From positions 1 to 22,433 of the forward strand of contig CBFHHV010000017.1 in assembly GCA_965655775.1 (NCBI GenBank): a DNA stretch of 22,433 nucleotides. The letters are read 5' to 3'. Below the pieces are notes generated by a model. The model did no database searches. It worked only from the letters and a program-made list of their open reading frames with translations, and was not told the origin of the DNA. Both the position numbers and the translations under genes were made by a program. This DNA comes from Marisimplicoccus sp965655775. GTDB taxonomy: Bacteria; Bacteroidota; Bacteroidia; Flavobacteriales; Flavobacteriaceae. Position 1 is the first letter of the stretch. Every line of letters starts with the position of its first letter. Shown here in pieces: positions 1 to 7,065 of the stretch.

Positions 1-10
1 CGAAATTCAT
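1..10 (-). CDS. sufD: Probable start of sufD, cut by the window edge
   Basis: Directly after the sufC stop, separated by one base, a minus-strand ATG lies at 10-8 and begins Met-Asn-Phe before running off the window. Only three codons and one base are visible, so the sequence itself identifies nothing. The call rests on the conserved sufB-sufC-sufD order: SufD would be the third member of the SufBC2D scaffold complex. Any other downstream SUF gene (for example sufS) would fit the visible bases equally well. Confidence 0.4.
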
Positions 11-11
11 A

Positions 12-761
12 TTAGGATTTTTCTTTTTTTAACCAGTCATATCCAATATCCTCAATTTTTTTGGCAAGATTTTTATCACCTGATTTTACGACTTTACCAT
101 CCATTACTACGTGAACTTTATCAGGGACTATGTAGTCTAATAATCTTTGATAATGAGTTATAACAAGAACTGAATTATCATCATTGCTACATTTCACAAC
201 ACCATTTGCTACAATTTTCAAAGCATCTATGTCAAGACCCGAATCAGTTTCATCAAGAACAGCAAGTTTTGGCTCTATCATAGCCATCTGAAAAATCTCA
301 TTTCGTTTTTTTTCTCCACCAGAAAAACCTTCGTTTAATGACCTAGAAAGGAAGTTAGAGTCCATGTCTAGTAAATTTGCTTTTTCTCTTATCTTTTTCA
401 ACATTTCAGATGAAGGCATTTCTTCCAAACCTTTTGATTTTCTTGTTTCATTTATCGCAGTCTTGATAAAGTTTGTAACTGTTACACCAGGAATTTCAAC
501 TGGATATTGGAAAGACATAAAAACACCCTCGTGAGCTCTTTCTTCTGTACTTAATTCATTTATTTCCTGATCGTTAAAGTAGATTTTACCTTTAGTGATT
601 TCGTAATCTTCATGACCGGATATTACATTAGCTAATGTACTTTTACCAGAACCGTTTGGCCCCATTATTGCATGAATTTCTCCCTTATTAATCTTTAAGT
701 TAACTCCTTTTAATATTGACTTACCGTCTATTTTACAATGTAAATTATTTATTTCTAACAT
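12..761 (-). CDS. sufC: SufC, ATPase subunit of the SUF iron-sulfur cluster assembly scaffold
   Basis: SufC is the cytoplasmic ABC-type ATPase that works with SufB and SufD to build Fe-S clusters; it is not a membrane transporter. From the ATG at 761 the protein has 249 residues, normal for the family. Visible motifs are Walker A GPNGSGKST (34-42), the ABC signature SGGEKKR (147-153), Walker B ending LDET (169-172) followed by DSGLD, and the switch histidine in ITHYQR (H203). SGGEKKRNE is the SufC form of the signature rather than that of an import or export ATPase. A TTG at 779 would add six residues, but it lies inside the end of sufB, and homologues begin at MLEI-like sequences, so the ATG is preferred. 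The gene follows sufB by 10 bases and is surely co-transcribed with it. Nothing looks damaged. Confidence 0.95.
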   Translation of the reverse strand: MLEINNLHCKIDGKSILKGVNLKINKGEIHAIMGPNGSGKSTLANVISGHEDYEITKGKIYFNDQEINELSTEERAHEGVFMSFQYPVEIPGVTVTNFIKTAINETRKSKGLEEMPSSEMLKKIREKANLLDMDSNFLSRSLNEGFSGGEKKRNEIFQMAMIEPKLAVLDETDSGLDIDALKIVANGVVKCSNDDNSVLVITHYQRLLDYIVPDKVHVVMDGKVVKSGDKNLAKKIEDIGYDWLKKEKS

Positions 762-771
762 ATTTAGATTT

Positions 772-2217
772 TTAACCAACAGAACCCTCGAGGGATATCT
801 CCAACAATTTTTGTGCTTCTACTGCAAATTCCATAGGAAGTTTATTAAGTACTTCCTTACTAAAACCGTTTACAATTAACGCGATTGCTTTTTCAGTATC
901 AATTCCTCTTTGATTGCAATAGAAAATCTGATCTTCACCTATCTTACTTGTAGTTGCTTCATGCTCAATTTGAGCAGATTTATTCTGAGCCTCTATGTAA
1001 GGGAATGTATGAGCGCCACAATCATTACCCATTAAAAGTGAATCACACTGTGAAAAGTTTCTTGCATTTTTTGCAAGTGGTGAAATCTGGACTAAACCTC
1101 TATAACTATTTTGAGACTTACCAGCTGAAACTCCTTTTGATATAATTGTACTCTTTGTATCCTTACCTATGTGAATCATTTTAGTTCCTGTATCTGCTTG
1201 TTGAAAATTATTTGTAACAGCAATAGAATAAAATTCACCAATAGATTTATTTCCTTTTAAAATACATGAGGGGTATTTCCATGTAACTGCAGAACCAGTT
1301 TCAACTTGAGTCCATGATATCTTTGATCTATTATGACAGATTCCTCTTTTAGTTACAAAATTATAGACACCTCCATTACCATCTTTATCTCCAGGAAACC
1401 AATTCTGTACAGTTGAATATTTAATTTCTGCATCGTCTAATGCTATAAGTTCAACTACAGCAGCATGTAATTGATTTTCATCTCTAGAAGGAGCTGTACA
1501 GCCCTCGAGATAACTTACATAACTCGATTCATCAGCAATAACTAATGTTCTTTCAAACTGACCTGTACCAGCTTGATTAATTCTAAAATAAGTTGAAAGC
1601 TCCATTGGACACTTTACTCCCTTAGGAATATAACAGAATGACCCATCTGAAAAAACTGCAGAATTTAGTGCTGCAAAATAATTATCTCTTTTCGGAATAA
1701 CAGATCCTATGTATTTTCTTACTAACTCAGGATGATTTTTAATTGCATCAGATATGGAACAGAAAATGATTCCCTTTTCTTCAAGTGTGTCCTTAAAAGT
1801 AGTTGCAACTGAAACTGAATCAACAACTACATCCATAGCAACACCGCTAAGTCTTTTTTGCTCATCCATTGAAATCCCGAGTTTGTTAAATGTCTTTAGA
1901 AGCTCTGGGTCTACCTCATCTAAGGAGTCTAAACTTGGTTTATTTTTAGGTGCGGAATAATATGATATTTTTTGATAATCAGGTTTTTTATATTTAAGGT
2001 TAGACCATGAAGGTTCTTCCATTTTCTTCCATGTATCAAAAGCATCAAGTCTCCATTCTGTCATCCATTTTGGCTCATTCTTCTTTTTTGAAATTGCTCT
2101 AATAATTTCTTCATTGAGTCCAACAGGAAATGTTTCAGAATCTATGTCTGTATAGAAACCATATTCGTATTCTTTGGTCTCAAGTTGTTTCTTTAATTCT
2201 TCTTCTGTATAGGCCAT
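772..2217 (-). CDS. sufB: SufB, Fe-S cluster scaffold protein
   Basis: SufB is the core scaffold of the SufBC2D complex, on which nascent Fe-S clusters are built from sulfur delivered by SufS/SufE-type proteins. The 481-residue length is typical. The beta-helix core is recognisable from stretches such as SAVFSDGSFCYIPKG, YLEGCTAP and QNWFPGDKDGNGG. The C-terminal block FYCNQRGID places a cysteine at about residue 434, probably equivalent to the cluster-assembly cysteine of E. coli SufB, followed by the conserved VNGF and a glutamate-rich tail. The ATG at 2217-2215 follows a good promoter (2238-2269) with a leader of about 15 bases. It is the first visible gene of a minus-strand sufB-sufC-(sufD) operon. 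No frameshift or missing segment was seen. Confidence 0.96.
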   Translation of the reverse strand: MAYTEEELKKQLETKEYEYGFYTDIDSETFPVGLNEEIIRAISKKKNEPKWMTEWRLDAFDTWKKMEEPSWSNLKYKKPDYQKISYYSAPKNKPSLDSLDEVDPELLKTFNKLGISMDEQKRLSGVAMDVVVDSVSVATTFKDTLEEKGIIFCSISDAIKNHPELVRKYIGSVIPKRDNYFAALNSAVFSDGSFCYIPKGVKCPMELSTYFRINQAGTGQFERTLVIADESSYVSYLEGCTAPSRDENQLHAAVVELIALDDAEIKYSTVQNWFPGDKDGNGGVYNFVTKRGICHNRSKISWTQVETGSAVTWKYPSCILKGNKSIGEFYSIAVTNNFQQADTGTKMIHIGKDTKSTIISKGVSAGKSQNSYRGLVQISPLAKNARNFSQCDSLLMGNDCGAHTFPYIEAQNKSAQIEHEATTSKIGEDQIFYCNQRGIDTEKAIALIVNGFSKEVLNKLPMEFAVEAQKLLEISLEGSVG

Positions 2218-2237
2218 TTATATCATTTAAACTTTTG

Positions 2238-2269
2238 CAAATATACAATTAAATCAAGCTTTTTTAAAT
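2238..2269 (-). promoter_or_regulatory. Promoter of the suf operon (Bacteroidota type)
   Basis: On the minus strand TATATTTG (2245-2238) matches the Bacteroidota -7 box TAnnTTTG exactly. About 20 bases upstream lies a T-rich TTTA in place of the usual -33 TTTG. The expected transcription start near 2232 leaves a leader of about 15 bases before the sufB ATG. No binding site for an iron-sulfur regulator could be recognised. Confidence 0.6.
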
Positions 2270-2337
2270 AATTTTAAGTGTTAATAAATCTATAATTATC
2301 TCAGAAATTATACCCCTATAAAACAGATCATTTAGCT

Positions 2338-2345
2338 TAAATTTG
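2338..2345 (+). promoter_or_regulatory. Candidate -7 box for thiL, implying a near-leaderless mRNA
   Basis: TAAATTTG is an exact match to TAnnTTTG and ends four bases before the thiL ATG at 2350. If used, transcription would start at or within a few bases of the start codon. No good -33 TTTG sits at the expected distance, so the match could be chance in A/T-rich DNA. Confidence 0.4.
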
Positions 2346-2349
2346 AAAA

Positions 2350-3402
2350 ATGAATCATACAGGTAATCAAGCAGAGAATGAACTTTCTAAAATTAGTGAG
2401 GTTGAGCTTATAAAAAGAATTACAAAATCTTTTAAGAATAGAAATAAGTCAACAATTATTGATATTGGCGATGATGCTGCATTGTTAAAGTTTGATAAAA
2501 CCAATGTAACAATCTCACAAGATATCTTGGTAGAAGGCGTCCACTTTGACTTATCTTATGTACCTCTCAAACATTTAGGTTATAAAAGTGTAGTAGTTAA
2601 CATTTCGGATATTATTTCGATGAATGTAAAGCCTTCACACATTTTAGTCTCAATTGCAGTTTCAAACAGATTTAAAATAAATGCCCTTGAAGAATTATAC
2701 GAAGGAATCAAATTAGCTTGTTCAAATTATAATATTGATCTAATTGGAGGCGATACTACATCTTCAAATAAAGGTTTAATGATATCCGTTACATGCATTG
2801 GTAATACTAAAACTAGAAAAATTATAGACAGAAATGGTGCTAGGGTTGATGACTTACTTGTAGTATCTGGAGATTTAGGGGCAGCCTACATGGGCCTTCA
2901 AGTTTTAGAAAGAGAAAAGAATGTATTTGAAGTTAACCCAAATTCTCAACCTGACTTAAGTCAATATACTTACTGCATTCAAAGACAATTAAAACCTGAA
3001 GCAAGGATAGATGTTATTGATTATCTAGATGAGTTGAAAATTATTCCAAGTTCTATGATTGATATAAGTGATGGTTTATCCACTGAGATTAACCATTTAT
3101 CTAGGTCATCGGGTTTTTCATTTCATATAAATGAGAATCAAATTCCAATATCTGATAATACAAAAACTATATGTGATGAATTTAAAATTGATCACTCCAT
3201 AGCTTCACTTAATGGTGGTGAGGATTATGAGCTTTTATTTACTACTTCAAAAAGAAATTTAAAAAAAATTGAACAGTCTCAGCACCTATCAGTAATAGGA
3301 AGTTGCATAGATAAGAAGAATGACAACTGTATGATCACAAGTTTAGGTCAGAAGATTAATATTAATAGTTCTGGTTGGGATTCCTTTAGCAGCAGTACTT
3401 AA
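2350..3402 (+). CDS. thiL: Thiamine-monophosphate kinase
   Basis: ThiL phosphorylates thiamine monophosphate with ATP to give thiamine diphosphate, the last step of cofactor synthesis, in the cytoplasm. The 350-residue protein has the AIRS/PurM-like two-domain signature set: GDDAA (40-44), EGVHFD (62-67), NISDI (84-88), GGDT (133-136), SGDLGAA (173-179), IDISDGL (237-243) and GGEDYELL (289-296). The acidic residues in these motifs bind Mg and the phosphates. The start at ATG 2350 lies just upstream of the first conserved helix, and no closer in-frame start is better. It stands alone, divergent from suf and convergent with the metal transporter, without other thiamine genes nearby. Its stop TAA (3400-3402) shares bases with the stop of the opposing gene. 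Confidence 0.94.
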   Translation: MNHTGNQAENELSKISEVELIKRITKSFKNRNKSTIIDIGDDAALLKFDKTNVTISQDILVEGVHFDLSYVPLKHLGYKSVVVNISDIISMNVKPSHILVSIAVSNRFKINALEELYEGIKLACSNYNIDLIGGDTTSSNKGLMISVTCIGNTKTRKIIDRNGARVDDLLVVSGDLGAAYMGLQVLEREKNVFEVNPNSQPDLSQYTYCIQRQLKPEARIDVIDYLDELKIIPSSMIDISDGLSTEINHLSRSSGFSFHINENQIPISDNTKTICDEFKIDHSIASLNGGEDYELLFTTSKRNLKKIEQSQHLSVIGSCIDKKNDNCMITSLGQKININSSGWDSFSSST

Positions 3403-4214
3403 CCCAGAGCTACATCAAGTGTCATCATCACTATAAAACCACCTATAAAACCAAGAGTTGCGATATCGGTATATTTATCTAATTGAGTCTCTGGAATTAC
3501 TTCTTCTACAACAACAAAAATCATCGCTCCTGCAGCAAAGGCTAAAGCATATGGAAGTATGGGTGTGAAAAAGGTAACGGCAAGTGCACCAATAACTGCT
3601 GCTATGGGCTCAACAATTGCTGATAATTGCCCATACCAAAAACTTTTTCGTTTACTTAATCCTGATCTTCTTAGAGGCATTGCTACAGCGATACCCTCCG
3701 GGAAATTTTGAAGTCCAATCCCAAATGCTAATACAACAGCTCCTGCAATTGAAGCTTCTGGAATACCAGCTGCTACTCCACCAAATAATACTCCTACTGC
3801 AAGACCTTCTGGGATATTGTGAAGAGTTACTGCAAGTGTAAGTAGAGTTGTTCTTCTCCATGGAGTTTTTATTCCCTCTGGCTCTTTAAAATTTATGTGA
3901 ATGTGTGGCAGAACTTTATCAATTCCAAATATAAATAATGCACCTAAACCAAAACCAATAGTAGCGGGCATAACTTTTATAAATCCTTCTCCAGCACTCA
4001 TTTCAATAGCAGGAGATAGTAAACTCCAAAAACTAGCTGCAACCATAACGCCTCCTGTAAATCCTAACATTCCATCTAGGGCCATTCTACTCATAGTCTT
4101 AAATAAAAAAACTGTTGAAGCTCCCAAAGCGGTTACTCCCCATGTAAATAGAGTAGCATATAGAGCACCAAGTACAGGGTTTAATCCTGAAAAATATTCA
4201 ATTATTTGGTCCAT
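3399..4214 (-). CDS. ZIP-family (GufA-like) divalent metal transporter
   Basis: This is an integral membrane protein of 271 residues with about eight hydrophobic segments, predicted to move zinc or related divalent cations into the cytoplasm. The family hallmarks are HNIPEG (132-137) and QNFPEG (169-174), which carry the metal ligands of two adjacent helices, plus VEP (201-203) and VVEEVIPE near the C-terminus. A short histidine-containing loop, PHIHINF (103-109), precedes the first metal motif, shorter than the His-rich loop of many ZIPs. It resembles the GufA/ZupT branch. The exact metal (Zn, Fe or Mn) cannot be told from sequence. It is a single-gene unit divergent from the lycopene cyclase, with 49 bases between the start codons and no metal-regulator site recognised. 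Confidence 0.9.
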   Translation of the reverse strand: MDQIIEYFSGLNPVLGALYATLFTWGVTALGASTVFLFKTMSRMALDGMLGFTGGVMVAASFWSLLSPAIEMSAGEGFIKVMPATIGFGLGALFIFGIDKVLPHIHINFKEPEGIKTPWRRTTLLTLAVTLHNIPEGLAVGVLFGGVAAGIPEASIAGAVVLAFGIGLQNFPEGIAVAMPLRRSGLSKRKSFWYGQLSAIVEPIAAVIGALAVTFFTPILPYALAFAAGAMIFVVVEEVIPETQLDKYTDIATLGFIGGFIVMMTLDVALG

Positions 4215-4263
4215 CTTTGTATATTAGAAATCAATTCTGCTAAACTATAAAATTTAAAGACGC

Positions 4264-5400
4264 TTGAAAAGATTTGACTACATAATTTGTGGTGGTGGGG
4301 CATCTGGATTATTACTTTCTAATGCATTATTGTCAGATAAGCATTTTATAGATAAAAAAATTCTGTTAATAGAAAAAGAAAGTAAAACAGATAATGATAA
4401 AACATTTGGCTTCTGGAATGATAAAGAATCCGTTCTTGATAATATAGTTTTTAAAGAGTGGGAATATGCTGAATTTAGAGATTCTAATTCACATAACTCT
4501 TTCTTGCTATCTCCATATAAGTATAAAATGATAAAGTCAAATGAATTTTATTTATACATTGGAGATAAAATTTCTAAGGCTTCAAATTTTACATATTTAA
4601 ATTCCACTGTTAATGAAATTGATCAGGTAAATAACACAGTAAAAACAAATGATGGAGAATTTAGTTCTTCAATAATTTTTTCAAGTATATACAATGAGGT
4701 TAGTTTCAAAAAATATCCGTTATTAAAACAACATTTTATTGGTTGGACAATTGAAATTAAAGATGAAAGTTTTGATGATAACAAAATCACATTTATGGAT
4801 TTTAGTGTTGATCAGAAAGATGAGATTAGATTTATGTATATACTGCCATTTTCAAAAAATAAGGCATTAATAGAGTATACATTATTCTCCAGTGACATAA
4901 TTAGTGATGATGAATATGAGAAGGAAATTAAAGCCTATTTAAAGAAGAGAAATATCTTGAATTATTCAATATTTGAAAAAGAGAAAGGTATGATTCCTAT
5001 GACATGTTATCCTTTCTTTGAAAATAATACTGATACCTATTTCCAAATTGGAACTGCAGGCGGGTGGTCTAAGCCAAGTACAGGATACACTATTAAAAAT
5101 TCAATTGAAAAAATCGATATTATTATCAACTCATTAAAACAAAATAAACCATTGTCAAAAATTAGATTTAAAAATAGGTTTTGGTATTATGACCTCTTAT
5201 TTTTAGATGTTTTAATTGCCTCTAAAGGAAAAGGATCTCAGGTATTTTCAGACTTATTTAAAAATAATGATCCAATAAAAATATTTAAATTTTTAGATGA
5301 GAAAACATCAGTAATGGAGGAGCTTTCCATATTTCTCTCAGTTGACATAAAGACATTTGTCAGGTCTTTAATAAAGAGAATATCAAATCTCTCTATTTAA
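4264..5400 (+). CDS. crtY: Lycopene beta-cyclase, CrtY family
   Basis: The product is an FAD-dependent enzyme that closes the end rings of lycopene to give beta-carotene or an intermediate of it. The 378 residues begin with a Rossmann-type dinucleotide site, DYIICGGGASGLLLS (5-19). They continue through DKTFGFW (45-51), QHFIGW (156-161), FMDF (177-180) and IEYTLFS (203-209) to the strongly diagnostic GTAGGWSKPSTGY (263-275). These match bacterial CrtY-type cyclases. The start is TTG at 4264: the in-frame upstream codon at 4255-4257 is a stop and no ATG precedes the FAD motif, so the unusual start is forced. It is convergent with the polyprenyl synthase gene and overlaps its end by 18 bases. 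No phytoene synthase or desaturase is in the window, so the rest of the carotenoid pathway must lie elsewhere. Confidence 0.93.
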   Translation: MKRFDYIICGGGASGLLLSNALLSDKHFIDKKILLIEKESKTDNDKTFGFWNDKESVLDNIVFKEWEYAEFRDSNSHNSFLLSPYKYKMIKSNEFYLYIGDKISKASNFTYLNSTVNEIDQVNNTVKTNDGEFSSSIIFSSIYNEVSFKKYPLLKQHFIGWTIEIKDESFDDNKITFMDFSVDQKDEIRFMYILPFSKNKALIEYTLFSSDIISDDEYEKEIKAYLKKRNILNYSIFEKEKGMIPMTCYPFFENNTDTYFQIGTAGGWSKPSTGYTIKNSIEKIDIIINSLKQNKPLSKIRFKNRFWYYDLLFLDVLIASKGKGSQVFSDLFKNNDPIKIFKFLDEKTSVMEELSIFLSVDIKTFVRSLIKRISNLSI

Positions 5401-6354
5401 TAAAGTCTTACAAAATAGATTTAATTTTTTCTTAGTATCGTTATCTAGTTCTAACTTATCAATTAGTGCCTCCGCTTCTTTGGAGTAAACTCTAACTTTA
5501 TTTTTTAGATATTCTAAAGCTCCTGAAGTTTCATAAAATGATTTAATAGAATTGATTTTTTGTGACTCTTCAATTTCATTAGAATTAAAAATATTTTCAA
5601 ATTCTAATTTCTTTTCTGATTCTAATTTTGAATATGTGAAAAGGTATAATAAGGTCTTCTTCTTCTCTAATATATCCCCTCCTATTCTTTTTCCAAACTT
5701 TTCATGATCTCCAAAGGAATCTAGTAAATCATCTTCTAGTTGAAAAGCTATACCTAAATTTAATCCAATTTTATATAATAAATCAGTATTTGAAGTATTT
5801 GTTTCTGCGGCAATACCGCCAAACATAAATGAACAGGCTATGAGAACTGCTGTTTTATTTTTAATCATCTCAAAATATTCATTTTCTGTAATATCATTTT
5901 TAGATGAAAAATCCATGTCAGCTTGTTGACCTTCACAAACGAGTCTTGATATTTCAGTTAGTTTTTTTGAAAATAGAATATATTTTGAATCTTCGTATTG
6001 GTTAAGAATCTCATACGAGATAATAAGCATTACATCTCCAGACAAGATTCCAGTATTATCATCCCATTTTGCATTAATAGTTTTTTTTCCTCTTCTAATG
6101 GAAGAATTATCCATTATATCATCATGTGCTAAAGTAAAGTTGTGAAAAATTTCTAGAGCTGCTGCTGCTGGAAGTGCAGCTGTTCTCCTTCCATTAAATA
6201 GCTCTGATACATATAGAGTAATCAGGGGTCTTAATCTTTTTCCTCCAGCCTCTAAAATATATTTTACAGGATCGTATAGACTTTCTGGTTTATTATATTT
6301 TAATTCTTTTTTTAGATAATCCTCAAAAAATTTAATGTATTCCTTCATTATCAT
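5383..6354 (-). CDS. Polyprenyl diphosphate synthase, probably geranylgeranyl or farnesyl diphosphate
   Basis: This trans-isoprenyl diphosphate synthase condenses isopentenyl diphosphate with allylic primers, feeding carotenoids, quinones or lipid carriers. Over 323 residues it shows GGKRLRP (37-43), the first aspartate-rich motif DDIMD (78-82) and the second, DDLLD (208-212), preceded by FQLE. There is no two-residue insertion in the first motif, and an aromatic residue (F73) sits five positions before it. That pattern is described for type-I geranylgeranyl diphosphate synthases, but product length remains a prediction. The start may be the ATG at 6354 or the one two codons later (6348). The gene runs away from tetR, sharing 105 bases of upstream DNA with it. 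A weak -7-like TATATTTA lies at 6377-6370 on its strand. Nearness to crtY suggests a carotenoid role, though the gene is probably also essential. Confidence 0.9.
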   Translation of the reverse strand: MIMKEYIKFFEDYLKKELKYNKPESLYDPVKYILEAGGKRLRPLITLYVSELFNGRRTAALPAAAALEIFHNFTLAHDDIMDNSSIRRGKKTINAKWDDNTGILSGDVMLIISYEILNQYEDSKYILFSKKLTEISRLVCEGQQADMDFSSKNDITENEYFEMIKNKTAVLIACSFMFGGIAAETNTSNTDLLYKIGLNLGIAFQLEDDLLDSFGDHEKFGKRIGGDILEKKKTLLYLFTYSKLESEKKLEFENIFNSNEIEESQKINSIKSFYETSGALEYLKNKVRVYSKEAEALIDKLELDNDTKKKLNLFCKTLLNREI

Positions 6355-6402
6355 TTGCTGATTTTAAAATAAATATACTATTTAATTTATTGTTAATTTT
6401 TT

Positions 6403-6420
6403 ATTAAACATTTGTTTAAT
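6403..6420. promoter_or_regulatory. Palindromic candidate operator for the TetR regulator
   Basis: ATTAAACATTTGTTTAAT is a perfect inverted repeat with 8-base arms around a 2-base centre. It lies in the divergent region between the polyprenyl synthase and tetR genes and covers the TTTG (6411-6414) that fits the tetR -33 box. The half-site TTGTTTAA (6412-6419) recurs at 6425-6432, thirteen bases on. Size, position and symmetry suit a TetR-family dimer. Binding is inferred, not shown. Confidence 0.6.
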
Positions 6421-6442
6421 TCAATTGTTTAAATTTAATTTG
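6411..6442 (+). promoter_or_regulatory. Promoter of the tetR-efflux operon
   Basis: A -33 TTTG (6411-6414) is followed after 20 bases by TTAATTTG (6435-6442), seven of eight matches to the -7 consensus TAnnTTTG. Transcription would start near 6448, about 12 bases before the tetR ATG. The -33 element is embedded in the palindrome at 6403-6420, so repressor binding would block the promoter directly. Confidence 0.55.
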
Positions 6443-6459
6443 CACTCATTTTAATTGAG

Positions 6460-7065
6460 ATGAAAAAAGATTATTCTGTAACTGAAATAAAAATTAAGAC
6501 TGCAGCAAAATCTCTTTTTTTGGAAAAAGGGTATAGCGCAACGACTACTAGAGATATTTCTAAAGAGTCTGAGATTAATCTGGCTCTGTTAAACTATTAC
6601 TTCACTAGTAAAAAGAAACTCTTTGAAATTATTATGCTTGAGACTTTCTATGATTTCATTAGTAAAATGGTTGAAGTATACAATGACGAAAAAAGTTCTC
6701 TTGAGGAGAAGCTTGAATTAACAAGCTCAAAATATATTGATATGATAATTGCAGAGCCTCACCTGCCTACATTCGTTGTAAATGAATTAAAAAATAATCC
6801 CTCTTCAATATTAAAGATTTTGAAAGGGCAGATAATGGAGTCTAAACTAGTTGATCAATACAATTATGGTGTTAAAAAAGGAATTTATAAAAAGATAGAT
6901 CCTATTCATTTTGTGACAAATATTTTAAGTCTAATTGTATTTCCATTTATAAGCAGTCCAATAATAATCAAGATGAAAAAATTTAATAAAGCAGAATTTA
7001 ATGAAATGATGTACGAGCGAAAAAAATTAATTCCAGAATGGATATTAAAAATGATTAAAAAATGA
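6460..7065 (+). CDS. TetR/AcrR-family transcriptional regulator of the efflux operon
   Basis: The 201-residue cytoplasmic protein has the TetR N-terminal DNA-binding domain. It starts at about IKTAAKSLFLEKGY (12-25), and the helix-turn-helix runs through about 28-52 (TTTRDISKES, then ALLNYYFTSKKKLF). The remaining helical part would be the ligand-binding and dimerisation domain, where nothing identifies the ligand. It is the first gene of the operon and its stop overlaps the TolC-gene ATG (ATGA, 4 bases), so it is translated together with the pump. With the palindrome in its own promoter, it is most simply an autorepressor that releases the whole efflux operon when bound by a toxic or endogenous compound. 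It might also affect the divergent polyprenyl synthase gene. Confidence 0.92.
   Translation: MKKDYSVTEIKIKTAAKSLFLEKGYSATTTRDISKESEINLALLNYYFTSKKKLFEIIMLETFYDFISKMVEVYNDEKSSLEEKLELTSSKYIDMIIAEPHLPTFVVNELKNNPSSILKILKGQIMESKLVDQYNYGVKKGIYKKIDPIHFVTNILSLIVFPFISSPIIIKMKKFNKAEFNEMMYERKKLIPEWILKMIKK

Noticed and set aside
762..779. TTG at 779 as the sufC start, adding six residues
   Set aside because: It lies inside the end of sufB, and the ATG at 761 matches where SufC proteins normally begin.
3901..4227. 108-codon plus-strand reading frame antisense to the ZIP transporter gene
   Set aside because: It mirrors the coding frame of a well-recognised membrane protein and has low-complexity, unrecognisable sequence, typical of an antisense shadow.
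4215..4263. Promoter for crtY between it and the ZIP gene
   Set aside because: A TTTG at 4216-4219 could be a -33 box, but no good TAnnTTTG follows at the right distance, so I could not support a call.
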